NCBI RefSeq assembly: GCF_024437735.1
Contig: NZ_JANFQO010000017.1
Span: 1 to 64,000, forward strand
DNA: 64,000 bases
Origin: Tahibacter harae
GTDB lineage: Bacteria > Pseudomonadota > Gammaproteobacteria > Xanthomonadales > Rhodanobacteraceae
Direction: 5' to 3'
Below the pieces are notes generated by a model, which ran no database searches, was not told the DNA's origin, and saw only the letters and a program-made list of their open reading frames with translations. Both the position numbers and the translations under genes were made by a program. Shown in pieces: positions 55,302 through 63,409 of this stretch (its first letter is position 1; each line of letters begins with the position of its first letter).

Positions 55302-56582
55302 ATGCTCGTCATCCAGGCCGCCAGCCAGCCGCAGAAGCCGCGTCGCCGTCCCCGCCTAGGCCTGGCCGTGGCGGGCGGCGGCCCCATCGGCGGCATGTAC
55401 GAACTGGGCGCCTTGCGCGCGATCGAGGAAGCGGTGACCGGCCTGGAGCCTACGGAGCTGGACGTCTATGTCGGCGTCAGCTCCGGCGCCTTCATCGTCG
55501 CCGGCCTGGCCAACCGGCTGGACACGGTCGAGATGTGCCGCATCTTCCTGACCGGCGAATCGCACCAGGCCCGCTTCCGTCCCGACATCTTCGTGCAGCC
55601 CGCCCTGGGCGAATACCTGCGCCGCGCCCTGCGCGCGCCGCGCGTGCTGCTGGAATGGATGGCCGCCGTCGCCACCAATCCGCTGGGCCAGAGCCTCACC
55701 GACAACCTCATCCGCCTGGGCGCCCTGGTGCCTACCGGCCTGTTCGACAACGCCGCGATCGAGGCCTTCCTGCGCGAGATTTTCAGCCACGGCGGCCGCA
55801 GCAACGATTTCCGCGCACTGGCGCGCAAGCTGTACGTGGTCGCGGTGGAGCTGGATACCGGCAAGGCCGTGCGCTTCGGCGCACCGGGCCACGACGACGT
55901 GCCGATCTCGCGCGCGATCCAGGCCAGTTCCGCCCTGCCCGGCCTGTACCCGCCGGTGTCTATCGGCGACAAGCTCTATGTCGACGGCGCGCTGCAGCGC
56001 ACCTTGCACGCCTCGGTCGCCCTGGACGAGGGCGCCGACCTGGTCATAGGCATCAATCCGCTGGTGCCCTTCGACGCCCGGCGCGCCCAGGCCAACGGCC
56101 AGGCCGAGGTCGGCAGCCTGATCGAAGGCGGCCTGCCGGCCGTGCTGTCGCAGACTTTCCGCACCCTGCTGCAATCGCGCATGCAGGCCAGCCTGTCCAA
56201 GTATGCGCGGCATTACGAGAAGTCCGACGTGGTGCTGTTCGAGCCCAATCCGGACGATGTGCAGATGTTCTTCACCAATGTGTTCAGCTACGACAACCGT
56301 TTGCAGGTGGCCGAACACGCCTACCGTTCCACCCTGAACGATTTGCGCCGCCAGCGCGCCGAGCTGGAGCCGGTGCTGGCCCGCCACGGCCTGGCGCTGG
56401 ATGATGCCCTGCTCGCCGACAGCGGCCGCGGCCTGCGCGACGGCCTGCACCAGCCGCCGGCCCGGCCCACGCCGGCGACGCAGCGCCTGCGCCGGGCGCT
56501 GGACGAGCTGGAAGGCCTGGTCGCCGCCGACGCCGCCCCGGCCCGCGGCCGCGCCCGCCAGGCGCGCAAAATAAAAAGCTAA
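55302..56582 (+). CDS. Patatin-like phospholipase/esterase
   Basis: The 426-residue protein has the patatin fold: oxyanion loop GGGPIGG at residues 25-31, nucleophile Ser60 in GVSSG, and the catalytic aspartate in YVDGAL (about residue 228). There is no signal peptide. Patatins hydrolyse acyl-glycerols or phospholipids; some relatives act on storage polymers. Its place between a PHA-system protein and a phasin makes a granule-associated lipase or PHA depolymerase possible, but that is inferred from context only. The C-terminal 60 residues are Ala/Arg-rich. Confidence 0.88.
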   Translation: MLVIQAASQPQKPRRRPRLGLAVAGGGPIGGMYELGALRAIEEAVTGLEPTELDVYVGVSSGAFIVAGLANRLDTVEMCRIFLTGESHQARFRPDIFVQPALGEYLRRALRAPRVLLEWMAAVATNPLGQSLTDNLIRLGALVPTGLFDNAAIEAFLREIFSHGGRSNDFRALARKLYVVAVELDTGKAVRFGAPGHDDVPISRAIQASSALPGLYPPVSIGDKLYVDGALQRTLHASVALDEGADLVIGINPLVPFDARRAQANGQAEVGSLIEGGLPAVLSQTFRTLLQSRMQASLSKYARHYEKSDVVLFEPNPDDVQMFFTNVFSYDNRLQVAEHAYRSTLNDLRRQRAELEPVLARHGLALDDALLADSGRGLRDGLHQPPARPTPATQRLRRALDELEGLVAADAAPARGRARQARKIKS

Positions 56583-56727
56583 TTCTATATTTTAATACCC
56601 AAGCTGCCGCGTCGCCGGCACGCGACACGCTCCGACCATAGTGTGATTATTCTAGCCCCCGCCCCGAGACTGCCGCGCAAACTTGGGCGTATCCGCGTAC
56701 CGGGGAACATCTCTTCAGGAGCGTCGT

Positions 56728-57246
56728 ATGAGCAAACCGAAACTGAAAGCCAAAGGTAAGGCCAAGCCGGCGCCGAAGTCGGCGGACAACCTCGGCAAGT
56801 CGATCATGGAATCGGCCCAGCAGATCTGGCTGGCCGGCCTGGGCGCCTTCGCCAAGGCGCAGGAAGAAGGCACCAAGCTGTTCGACACCTTGGTCCGCGA
56901 AGGCGTAAGCCTGGAACAGAAGACCCGCAAGCTCGCCCTGGGCAAGGCCGACGAAGTGCGCGACGCGGTCGAGACCGGCGTCAGCCAGGTCAAGGAACGC
57001 ACCCAGGAAACCTGGGACAAACTGGAAAAAGTGTTCGAAGACCGTGTTTCCAAGGCCCTGGGCAAGCTGGGCGTCCCCGGCCGCCGCGAACTCAACGAGA
57101 TCGCCGAGCGCGTGGAAGAACTCTCCCGCGAAGTGCGCAAGCTCAAGCCCGGCCGCAGCGCCGCCGCTGCCGCTCCGGCCGCCAAGCCCGCCGCGCCCAA
57201 GGCCAAGCGCCAGCCCAAGGCCAAGCCCGCCCCGACGGCGGAATAA
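56728..57246 (+). CDS. Phasin (polyhydroxyalkanoate granule-associated protein)
   Basis: The 172-residue protein is a PhaF/PhaI-type phasin. It has an amphipathic helical domain at about residues 20-130 (SAQQIWLAGLGAFAKAQEEG is the family hallmark, then VKERTQETWDKLEKVFEDRVSKAL). A Lys/Ala/Pro-rich tail (KPAAPKAKRQPKAKPAP) resembles the histone-H1-like DNA-binding tail of PhaF. It coats storage granules and may tie them to the nucleoid. AGGAG lies seven bases before the ATG. An AT-rich stretch at 56575-56660 probably contains its own promoter. Confidence 0.9.
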   Translation: MSKPKLKAKGKAKPAPKSADNLGKSIMESAQQIWLAGLGAFAKAQEEGTKLFDTLVREGVSLEQKTRKLALGKADEVRDAVETGVSQVKERTQETWDKLEKVFEDRVSKALGKLGVPGRRELNEIAERVEELSREVRKLKPGRSAAAAAPAAKPAAPKAKRQPKAKPAPTAE

Positions 57247-57278
57247 GCCCGGCGCAGCCGCATCGCTTCATCACAGCA

Positions 57279-57304
57279 CGGCCGCCACGGCGGCCGCGCG
57301 TTTT
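57279..57304 (+). terminator. Hairpin after phasin gene
   Basis: CGGCCGCC-AC-GGCGGCCG forms an 8-bp stem followed by GCG and TTTT at 57301-57304. The loop is only two bases and the U-run is short, so this is weaker than the structure just downstream. Confidence 0.4.
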
Positions 57305-57308
57305 CCAG

Positions 57309-57369
57309 CCCATCAATCACCAACGACGCCGGGATCCCTCCCCCCGGTTTCTGGTTGATGGGTTTTTTT
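57309..57369 (+). terminator. Compound terminator after phasin gene
   Basis: CCCATCAA (57309-57316) pairs with TTGATGGG (57355-57362), enclosing a second CCGGG/CCCGG hairpin, and seven T residues follow at 57363-57369. This is a good plus-strand terminator and its T-run touches the end of the convergent carboxylase gene. Confidence 0.75.
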
Positions 57370-59392
57370 ATGCCCGTTCGTCCGCGGCTGTTGCGACGAC
57401 TTCGGCCAGCAACTGGCCCTGGCGTACCTGCTGGCCCACACGACAGTGCAGCGTCTGCACCATGCCGTCGCAGGCGGCAGCCAGCGGAAATTCCATCTTC
57501 ATGGCTTCCAGCGCGAGCAGCAATTCGCCGCGCCTGACGGCCTGCCCCGGCTGCACCGCCAGCGCAACGATACGGCCGTCCATGGGCGCGAGCAGGCGGC
57601 CGTCGCCGGCGGCTGCGGCCGAAGGTGCAGCGGCATAGGTTCTGTCCTCGTGGCAACGAAGTACGCCGTCGGCATCCAGCCACAGGCGGTCGCCCTCGCG
57701 GGCATGGCGCACTTGTGCGTCGATACCGTTGCGGCGATAACGCAGCAGGCCGTCGTCGCAGGCGAGCACGCTCACCGTCTCGCCTGCGGCCTGCGGCGCA
57801 TCGGCCAGGCTCAGCACGTATTGGTCATTGCCCAGCGCCTGCACCAGGCAACGCCGTTCCACACCCGCGCACCGCAGCAGCAGCGGCGTGGCCAGGCCAG
57901 GCGCGCTGTGCCAGTTGCTCAGCGCAGCGGCGAAGCCGGCTGCGCGGCGCAGCGCCACGGCGTCGCTGTGATGCAGGACCAGCGCAGCGAGCAGGGTCTG
58001 CCACGGCGTCGGCCCGGCCGACGCGCGCAGGTGCGCGGCGGGAAAATGTTCGACGACGAACGCGGTGGAGAAATCGCCCGCGGTAAACGCCGGATGCTCC
58101 AGCGCCGCCAGCAGGAAATCGCGATTGTTCGCCACGCCCAACAACAGCGTATCGCGCAACAGCCGGCCCAGACGCCGCCGCGCCTGTTCGCGTGTCGCGC
58201 CGTAAGCTATGAGCTTGGCTTGCAGCGAATCGTAGTGCGGGCCGATGTCCAGCCCTTCGCACAGGCCGTGATCCACACGCAGCCCCGGGCCTTCGGGCAC
58301 CCGCCAGCACAACACGCGGCCGGTCTGCGGCCGGAAGCCGTCAGCCGGATCTTCCGCGCACAGGCGCACTTCGATCGCGCAGCCGCTGCGGCGCGCGTCG
58401 ATCTGTTCCTGGCTCAGCGGCAGCGGCATTCCCTGGGCGACCAGCAGCTGCCAGGCGACGAGATCGATGTCGTGCACCAGTTCCGTGACCGGATGCTCGA
58501 CCTGCAGCCGCGTATTCATCTCCAGGAAATAGAAACGGCCGTCAGGGGCGAGCAGGAACTCCACCGTGCCCGCACCGACATAGTCCACCGCCTGCGCCGC
58601 CGCGACTGCGGCTGCGGCCATGCGCGCGCGCAGCGCTGCATCGACCGCCGGCGACGGGGTTTCCTCGATCAGTTTCTGATTGCGCCGCTGCACGCTGCAG
58701 TCGCGCTCGCCCAGGTGGACGATATGGCCATGGCGATCGCCGAATACCTGGATTTCCACGTGCCGCGCCGCCGGCAGCAGCTGTTCGATCAGCAGTTCGC
58801 CGTCGCCGAACGCGCTGTGCGCTTCCGAGCGCGCGGCCGCCAGCGCCGCGGGCAATTCCTGCAAGGTATCCACCCGGCGCATGCCGCGGCCGCCGCCGCC
58901 GGCTGCGGCCTTGATCATCAGCGGCAAGGGAATGTTCTTCGCCGCAGCCAGCAAGGCCTCGTCCGACTGCTGCGCGCTTTCGCAGCCAGGCACGCAGGGC
59001 ACGCCGGCCGCGCGCATGCGCTGCTTGGCCTGCGCCTTGTTGCCCATGGCCTCGATCGCGGCTGGATCCGGGCCTATGAACACCAGTCCGGCCTGCTGCA
59101 CGGCACGCGCGAAATCGGCGCGCTCGGACAGAAAACCGTAGCCGGGATGCACGGCCCGGGCGCCGCTGTCCAGCGCGGCCTGCATGATGCGGTCCATGCA
59201 CAGATAGGATTCCCGCACGCTTGCCGGCCCCAGGCAGACGGCGCAGTCGGCCAGGGCCACATGCGGCGCGGCGCGGTCGGCCTCCGAATACACCGCGACC
59301 GTGGCCAGGCCGAGCGCCTTGCAGCTGCGCAGCACGCGCAACGCGATCTCGCCGCGGTTGGCCACCAGTACGCTGTCGAATCCCTGGCTCAT
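57368..59392 (-). CDS. Acyl-CoA carboxylase, biotin-containing alpha subunit
   Basis: The 674-residue protein has a biotin carboxylase domain (about residues 5-450: LVANRGEIALRV, HPGYGFLSERADFA, AAAGGGGRGMRRV, EMNTRLQVEHPVTE), a middle linker domain, and a C-terminal biotinyl carrier with the biotinylated lysine in LEAMKMEFPL. This is the pattern of methylcrotonyl-, geranyl- or propionyl-CoA carboxylase alpha chains. The partner beta subunit lies 47 bases upstream in the same operon. The acyl substrate cannot be fixed by eye; company with an AtuD-like dehydrogenase favours a branched or unsaturated acyl-CoA. Confidence 0.92.
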   Translation of the reverse strand: MSQGFDSVLVANRGEIALRVLRSCKALGLATVAVYSEADRAAPHVALADCAVCLGPASVRESYLCMDRIMQAALDSGARAVHPGYGFLSERADFARAVQQAGLVFIGPDPAAIEAMGNKAQAKQRMRAAGVPCVPGCESAQQSDEALLAAAKNIPLPLMIKAAAGGGGRGMRRVDTLQELPAALAAARSEAHSAFGDGELLIEQLLPAARHVEIQVFGDRHGHIVHLGERDCSVQRRNQKLIEETPSPAVDAALRARMAAAAVAAAQAVDYVGAGTVEFLLAPDGRFYFLEMNTRLQVEHPVTELVHDIDLVAWQLLVAQGMPLPLSQEQIDARRSGCAIEVRLCAEDPADGFRPQTGRVLCWRVPEGPGLRVDHGLCEGLDIGPHYDSLQAKLIAYGATREQARRRLGRLLRDTLLLGVANNRDFLLAALEHPAFTAGDFSTAFVVEHFPAAHLRASAGPTPWQTLLAALVLHHSDAVALRRAAGFAAALSNWHSAPGLATPLLLRCAGVERRCLVQALGNDQYVLSLADAPQAAGETVSVLACDDGLLRYRRNGIDAQVRHAREGDRLWLDADGVLRCHEDRTYAAAPSAAAAGDGRLLAPMDGRIVALAVQPGQAVRRGELLLALEAMKMEFPLAAACDGMVQTLHCRVGQQVRQGQLLAEVVATAADERA

Positions 59393-59439
59393 CGTTGCGC
59401 GCCTTCGGCTGTCTGTGCTTCGGATAAAAAACTACAAGA

Positions 59440-61065
59440 CTAGAAACGCGCAACGCCGTAGCTGTTGCGCCGGGTCTGCCGCGCCCGGCCTTCGCGGCAG
59501 ACCGTGAGCAGGAAACCGAGCAGCCGGCGCGAATCGCGCGGGTCGATCAGGCCGTCGTCGTACAGCCGCGCCGTGCCGGCCAGGGCATGGGAATCGCGCT
59601 CGAATTGACTGACGATGCCGGCCTGCAGCGCGGCCAGCTGCTGTTCCTCTTCCGCTGTGGGCGCGCGTCCTTCGCGGGCGAATTTCTCGCGGCCCACCGT
59701 GACCATGACCTGGGCCGCCTGCTCGCCGCCCATGACCGCGGTGCGCGCATTCGGCCAGGCGAAGATGAAATCCGGATCGAAGCCGCGCCCGGACATGCCG
59801 TAATTGCCGGCGCCGAAGCTGCCGCCAATGACCAGGGTGATGCGCGGCACGCGCACATTGGTCACGGCCTGGATCATCTTGGAACCGTGCTTGACGATGC
59901 CGCCCTGCTCCGATTCGCTGCCGACCATGTAGCCGGTGGTATTCATCAGGAACACCAGCGGCAGGCCGGCCTGGTCGCACAGTTGCAGGAACTGCCCGGC
60001 CTTGGCCGCGCCGCGCGCGGTGATGGGGCCGTTGTTGCCGAGCACGCCCACCGCCACACCGTGGATACGCGCCTGGCCGCAGATGGTGTGTGCATCGTAT
60101 TCGCGCTTGAACTCGGTGAACTCGGAGGCATCGGCCAGGCGCGCGATCACTTCGCGGCAGTCGTAGGGCTTGCGGTAGTCGACGGGACTGACGCCGCACA
60201 GTTCCTGCACGTCGTACAGCGGTTCGCGCACGGGCGCGGCGTCGAACGCCGGCCGCGCCGCATTCCAGTCCAGCGCGGCGACGAGTTCGCGCGCAATGCG
60301 CACAGCGTCGGCATCATCCTCGGCCAGGTATTCGCTGGTACCGGCGACGCGGCTGTGCATCAGTGCGCCGCCGAGATCCTCGTCATCGGCGATTTCGCCG
60401 GTGGCGGCCTTGAGCAGCGGCGGCCCGGCCAGGAACACCTTGGCGCGGTTGCGCACCATCACCACGTAGTCGGAAAGCCCCGGCATATAGGCGCCGCCGG
60501 CGGTGCTGGAACCGTGTACCAGGGTGATCTGCGGAATGCCGGCGGCCGAAAGCCGCGCCTGGTTGGCGAATACGCGCCCGCCGTCGACAAACATCTCGGC
60601 CTGGTACATGAGATTGGCGCCGCCGGATTCCACCAGCGAGATCAGCGGCAGTTGCTGGCGCAGGGCGATCTCCTGGATACGCAGGCTCTTGCGCATGCCC
60701 CAGGGCGTGACCGTGCCGCCCTTGATCGCGCTGTTGGAGGCCGAGATCATGCAGCGCACGCCGCTGACGTAGCCTATGCCGGCGATGAAATTGCCGCCGG
60801 CCAGGGTGCCGTCCTTGTCGTCGTGCTGGCGCAGGCCAGCCAGCGAGCACAGCTCCACGAAGGGCGAGCCGCGGTCCAGCAGCAGGGCGATGCGTTCGCG
60901 CGGCAGCAGCTGGCCGCGCTTGCGGAATTGCGGAATGCGGCCGGCTTCGGTATCGCGCACTTTCTGCTCCAGCGCGCGGAATTCCGCCACTGCCGCGAGC
61001 ATGTCGGCGCGGTTGCGCCGGAAGGTTTCCGAACCGGCATCGAGCTGGGACTGGATGGCCGCCAT
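59440..61065 (-). CDS. Acyl-CoA carboxylase, carboxyltransferase beta subunit
   Basis: The 541-residue protein is a carboxyltransferase of the MCC/GCC/PCC type. Motifs are RGQLLPRERIALLLD, GGTVTPWGMRKSLRIQEIA, LVESGGANLM, HGSSTAGGAYMPGLSD, and in the second half GARGAAKAGQFLQLCDQAGLP-like RGAAKAGQFLQ and VIGGSFGAGNYGMSGRG. I prefer the ATG at 61065; a GTG at 61074 would overlap the dehydrogenase stop by four bases, but its ribosome site would be too close. Methylcrotonyl-CoA and geranyl-CoA carboxylases differ at few active-site residues, so substrate is left open. Confidence 0.92.
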   Translation of the reverse strand: MAAIQSQLDAGSETFRRNRADMLAAVAEFRALEQKVRDTEAGRIPQFRKRGQLLPRERIALLLDRGSPFVELCSLAGLRQHDDKDGTLAGGNFIAGIGYVSGVRCMISASNSAIKGGTVTPWGMRKSLRIQEIALRQQLPLISLVESGGANLMYQAEMFVDGGRVFANQARLSAAGIPQITLVHGSSTAGGAYMPGLSDYVVMVRNRAKVFLAGPPLLKAATGEIADDEDLGGALMHSRVAGTSEYLAEDDADAVRIARELVAALDWNAARPAFDAAPVREPLYDVQELCGVSPVDYRKPYDCREVIARLADASEFTEFKREYDAHTICGQARIHGVAVGVLGNNGPITARGAAKAGQFLQLCDQAGLPLVFLMNTTGYMVGSESEQGGIVKHGSKMIQAVTNVRVPRITLVIGGSFGAGNYGMSGRGFDPDFIFAWPNARTAVMGGEQAAQVMVTVGREKFAREGRAPTAEEEQQLAALQAGIVSQFERDSHALAGTARLYDDGLIDPRDSRRLLGFLLTVCREGRARQTRRNSYGVARF

Positions 61066-61070
61066 CGCGA

Positions 61071-62246
61071 TCACGCCCTCTTCTGCGGCAAGGTGCCCAT
61101 GAGCTTGCAGATGATGCCCAGCATCACCTCGTCCGCGCCGCCGCCGATGGAGGTCAGGCGGAAATCGCGGTACAGACGCGCCACCGGGTTGTCCCAGGTA
61201 TAGCCCATGCCGCCCCAGTATTGCAGGCAGGCATCGGTGACTTCCCGCGCCAGGCGGCCGGCCTTGAGCTTGGCCATGGAGGCGAGTTTCAGCACCTGGT
61301 TCTCATCCGTGCCGGCCACATGCAGCGCGCTGGCGCGGTAGGTCAGCGCACGCAGCGCCTCGACCTCGGTCTGCAGTTCGGCCAGGCGGAAATGCACTAC
61401 CTGGTTGTCCAGCACGCTGGCGCCGAACACCTGGCGTTCGCGCGTATACGCAATGGTTTCGGCGATCACGTATTCCAGGCCCTTGAGCATCACCGCCGCG
61501 GCGAACAGGCGCTCCTCCTGGAACTGCTGCATCTGCAGCGCGAAGCCCGCGCCCTCGGCGCCGATGCGATGGCGCTGCGGCACGCGCACGCCGTCGAAGT
61601 GGATCTGCGCCGTGTCCGAAGACCACATGCCCAGCTTTTCGAGCTTGCGCGCGCGCACCACGCCGGGCGCATCCAGCGGCACGACGATCAACGACTTGTT
61701 GCGATGCGCCGGCCCGTCCGAGGTATTGGCCAGCAGGCAGATCCAATCGGCCTGGGTGCCGTTGGTGATCCACAGCTTGCAGCCGTCGATGAGGTAGTCG
61801 CCGCCGTCGCGCCGCGCCGTGGTGCGCAGGCTGGCGACATCGGAACCGGCGTCAGGCTCGCTCACGCCGATGCAGCCTACGCGCTCGCCGGCGATGGCGG
61901 GGGCGAGGAATTCCGCGCGCAATGCGTCCGAACCATGCCGCGCCAGCGCCGGCGTGCACATGTCGGTCTGCACGCCTATGGCCATGGGCACGCCGCCGCA
62001 GCGGATGCGGCCCAGTTCCTCGGCGAACACCAGGGCATAGGAATGGTCCAGGCCCAGGCCGCCGTATTCCACGGGCTTGCTGATGCCGAGCAGGCCCAGC
62101 TCGCCCAGCCGGCGGAACAGCGCATGGGCAGGAAAGATCTTCTCCGCCTCCCAGGCATCCACCTGTGGATTGATGTATTCGTCGACGACGCGCGCGACGC
62201 TCGCGCGCAGGGCCAGATGCTCGGCCGTTGCCGTAGGTTCGGACAT
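61071..62246 (-). CDS. Acyl-CoA dehydrogenase, long-chain/AtuD-like
   Basis: The 391-residue flavoenzyme oxidises acyl-CoA to enoyl-CoA. Motifs are CIGVSEPDAGSDVASLRT, KLWITNGTQADWICLLAN, RERQVFGASVLDNQ, and YWGGMGYTWDNPVARLYRD. The usual catalytic Glu in the IYEGT loop is replaced (IGGGADEVM), while EERLF in the middle region supplies a Glu where long-chain and isovaleryl-CoA dehydrogenases carry theirs. That agrees with citronellyl-CoA-dehydrogenase (AtuD)-like enzymes. It lies 10 bases downstream of the BKACE gene and precedes the carboxylase genes, forming one catabolic operon. Confidence 0.9.
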   Translation of the reverse strand: MSEPTATAEHLALRASVARVVDEYINPQVDAWEAEKIFPAHALFRRLGELGLLGISKPVEYGGLGLDHSYALVFAEELGRIRCGGVPMAIGVQTDMCTPALARHGSDALRAEFLAPAIAGERVGCIGVSEPDAGSDVASLRTTARRDGGDYLIDGCKLWITNGTQADWICLLANTSDGPAHRNKSLIVVPLDAPGVVRARKLEKLGMWSSDTAQIHFDGVRVPQRHRIGAEGAGFALQMQQFQEERLFAAAVMLKGLEYVIAETIAYTRERQVFGASVLDNQVVHFRLAELQTEVEALRALTYRASALHVAGTDENQVLKLASMAKLKAGRLAREVTDACLQYWGGMGYTWDNPVARLYRDFRLTSIGGGADEVMLGIICKLMGTLPQKRA

Positions 62247-62256
62247 GGCCGCCGCC

Positions 62257-63123
62257 TCAGGCCGCGCGCCGCGCGATCGCGGCGCGGGCCTCGTCCGGCG
62301 AGGCGATCTCGCGCCCGCAGTCCCGCGCCAGCCGCACCAGCGCGGCGATCAGCGGACCGTTGCCCGTGGTGCGGCTGCCGTCGGGCAGGTAGAACGTGTC
62401 TTCGACGCCGGTGCGCAGGTGGCCGCCGAGTTCCGCCACGCGCCGGTGCACCGGCCACACCTCCTGGCGGCCGATCACGATGCCCTGCCAGTGCGCGCCT
62501 TGAGGCAGGTATTTCATCAGCACCTGCAGCAGTTCCACATCCGCCGGCATGCCCGAGGCCACGCCCATCACCAGCGATACATGCAGCGGATCGCGCATCA
62601 GCCCGACCTGACGGAACATGCTGATCGAACGCAGTATGCCTACGTCGAAGCACTCGCATTCCGGCGTAATGCCGTTTTCGTGCATCACCTTGAGATAAGC
62701 CGCGATCTTGTCCACCGGATTGTCGAACAACAGCGGCTTCCAGGCCCACTCGCCGGCCGAGGTGGCTTTCAGGTAATTCAGCGAACCGGAGTTCATCGCC
62801 GCCATTTCCGGCTTGCATTGCTCCAGGCAGGCCAGCGGCCCGGAAATGTCGGCACCGACAGTGCCAGTGGAGAAATTCAGCACCACGCCGGGACAGGCCT
62901 CGCGTATGGCCTGGGCGATCCCGGCGGCGAGCTGCGGATCCCAGCTCGGCAAATGCCCCTTGCCCGGCTCCTGGTTGCGGAAATGCAGATGCATGACCGC
63001 GGCGCCGGCGTTGTAGGCATCGCGCGCCGAAGCCGCCATCTCCGCTACGGTGACCGGCACCGGATGCTGGCGCGGATCGGTCAGCACGCCGGTGAGACTG
63101 CAGGTGACTATGGCCTTTTCCAC
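62257..63123 (-). CDS. Beta-keto acid cleavage enzyme (BKACE, DUF849)
   Basis: The 288-residue protein belongs to the BKACE family, zinc enzymes that condense a beta-keto acid with acetyl-CoA and split it into acetoacetate and a new acyl-CoA. Zinc ligands are seen in VMHLHFRN; the family segment GGHLRTGVEDTFYLPDG carries the conserved Arg and Glu-Asp, and ECECFDVG gives another conserved Glu. The start is GTG (63123) with GGAGG six bases upstream. It is the first gene of the operon with the dehydrogenase and carboxylase, and divergent from a TetR regulator. Substrates vary across the family; here it is unknown. Confidence 0.9.
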   Translation of the reverse strand: MEKAIVTCSLTGVLTDPRQHPVPVTVAEMAASARDAYNAGAAVMHLHFRNQEPGKGHLPSWDPQLAAGIAQAIREACPGVVLNFSTGTVGADISGPLACLEQCKPEMAAMNSGSLNYLKATSAGEWAWKPLLFDNPVDKIAAYLKVMHENGITPECECFDVGILRSISMFRQVGLMRDPLHVSLVMGVASGMPADVELLQVLMKYLPQGAHWQGIVIGRQEVWPVHRRVAELGGHLRTGVEDTFYLPDGSRTTGNGPLIAALVRLARDCGREIASPDEARAAIARRAA

Positions 63124-63183
63124 GTTGTCCCTCCGCCGCGCGATTCCGGGGCCGCCGGGCTGCCGCCCTTCCAGGTCACGATT

Positions 63184-63210
63184 TCTATACACGCTGTCTA
63201 TTTTTTGCAA
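63184..63210 (-). promoter_or_regulatory. Candidate promoter with overlapping inverted repeat for the BKACE operon
   Basis: On the minus strand TTGCAA (63210-63205) and TATAGA (63189-63184) resemble -35 and -10 boxes with a short 15-base spacer, about 61 bases before the GTG. Between and over them, ATACAC-GCT-GTCTAT (63187-63201, plus strand) is an inverted repeat with one mismatch, a plausible TetR operator. Confidence 0.4.
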
Positions 63211-63409
63211 GTTGCGGCGCGGCGACGGTGGCTGCCGTTGCCGCACAGGCGGCGGGAAACAGTAGGAAAAACCCCGGCAAATCCGGCCGCGGCAGTTTGC
63301 CGGAAACGCCAGGGCGGCTACCCCGCCCCGGCAGCAATTGGACAGGCTGTACAGATCCGATGCCGCAGTGGCCGTTGTTGCCGCCGCGCGCGCCATGCCA
63401 GAATGCGCC

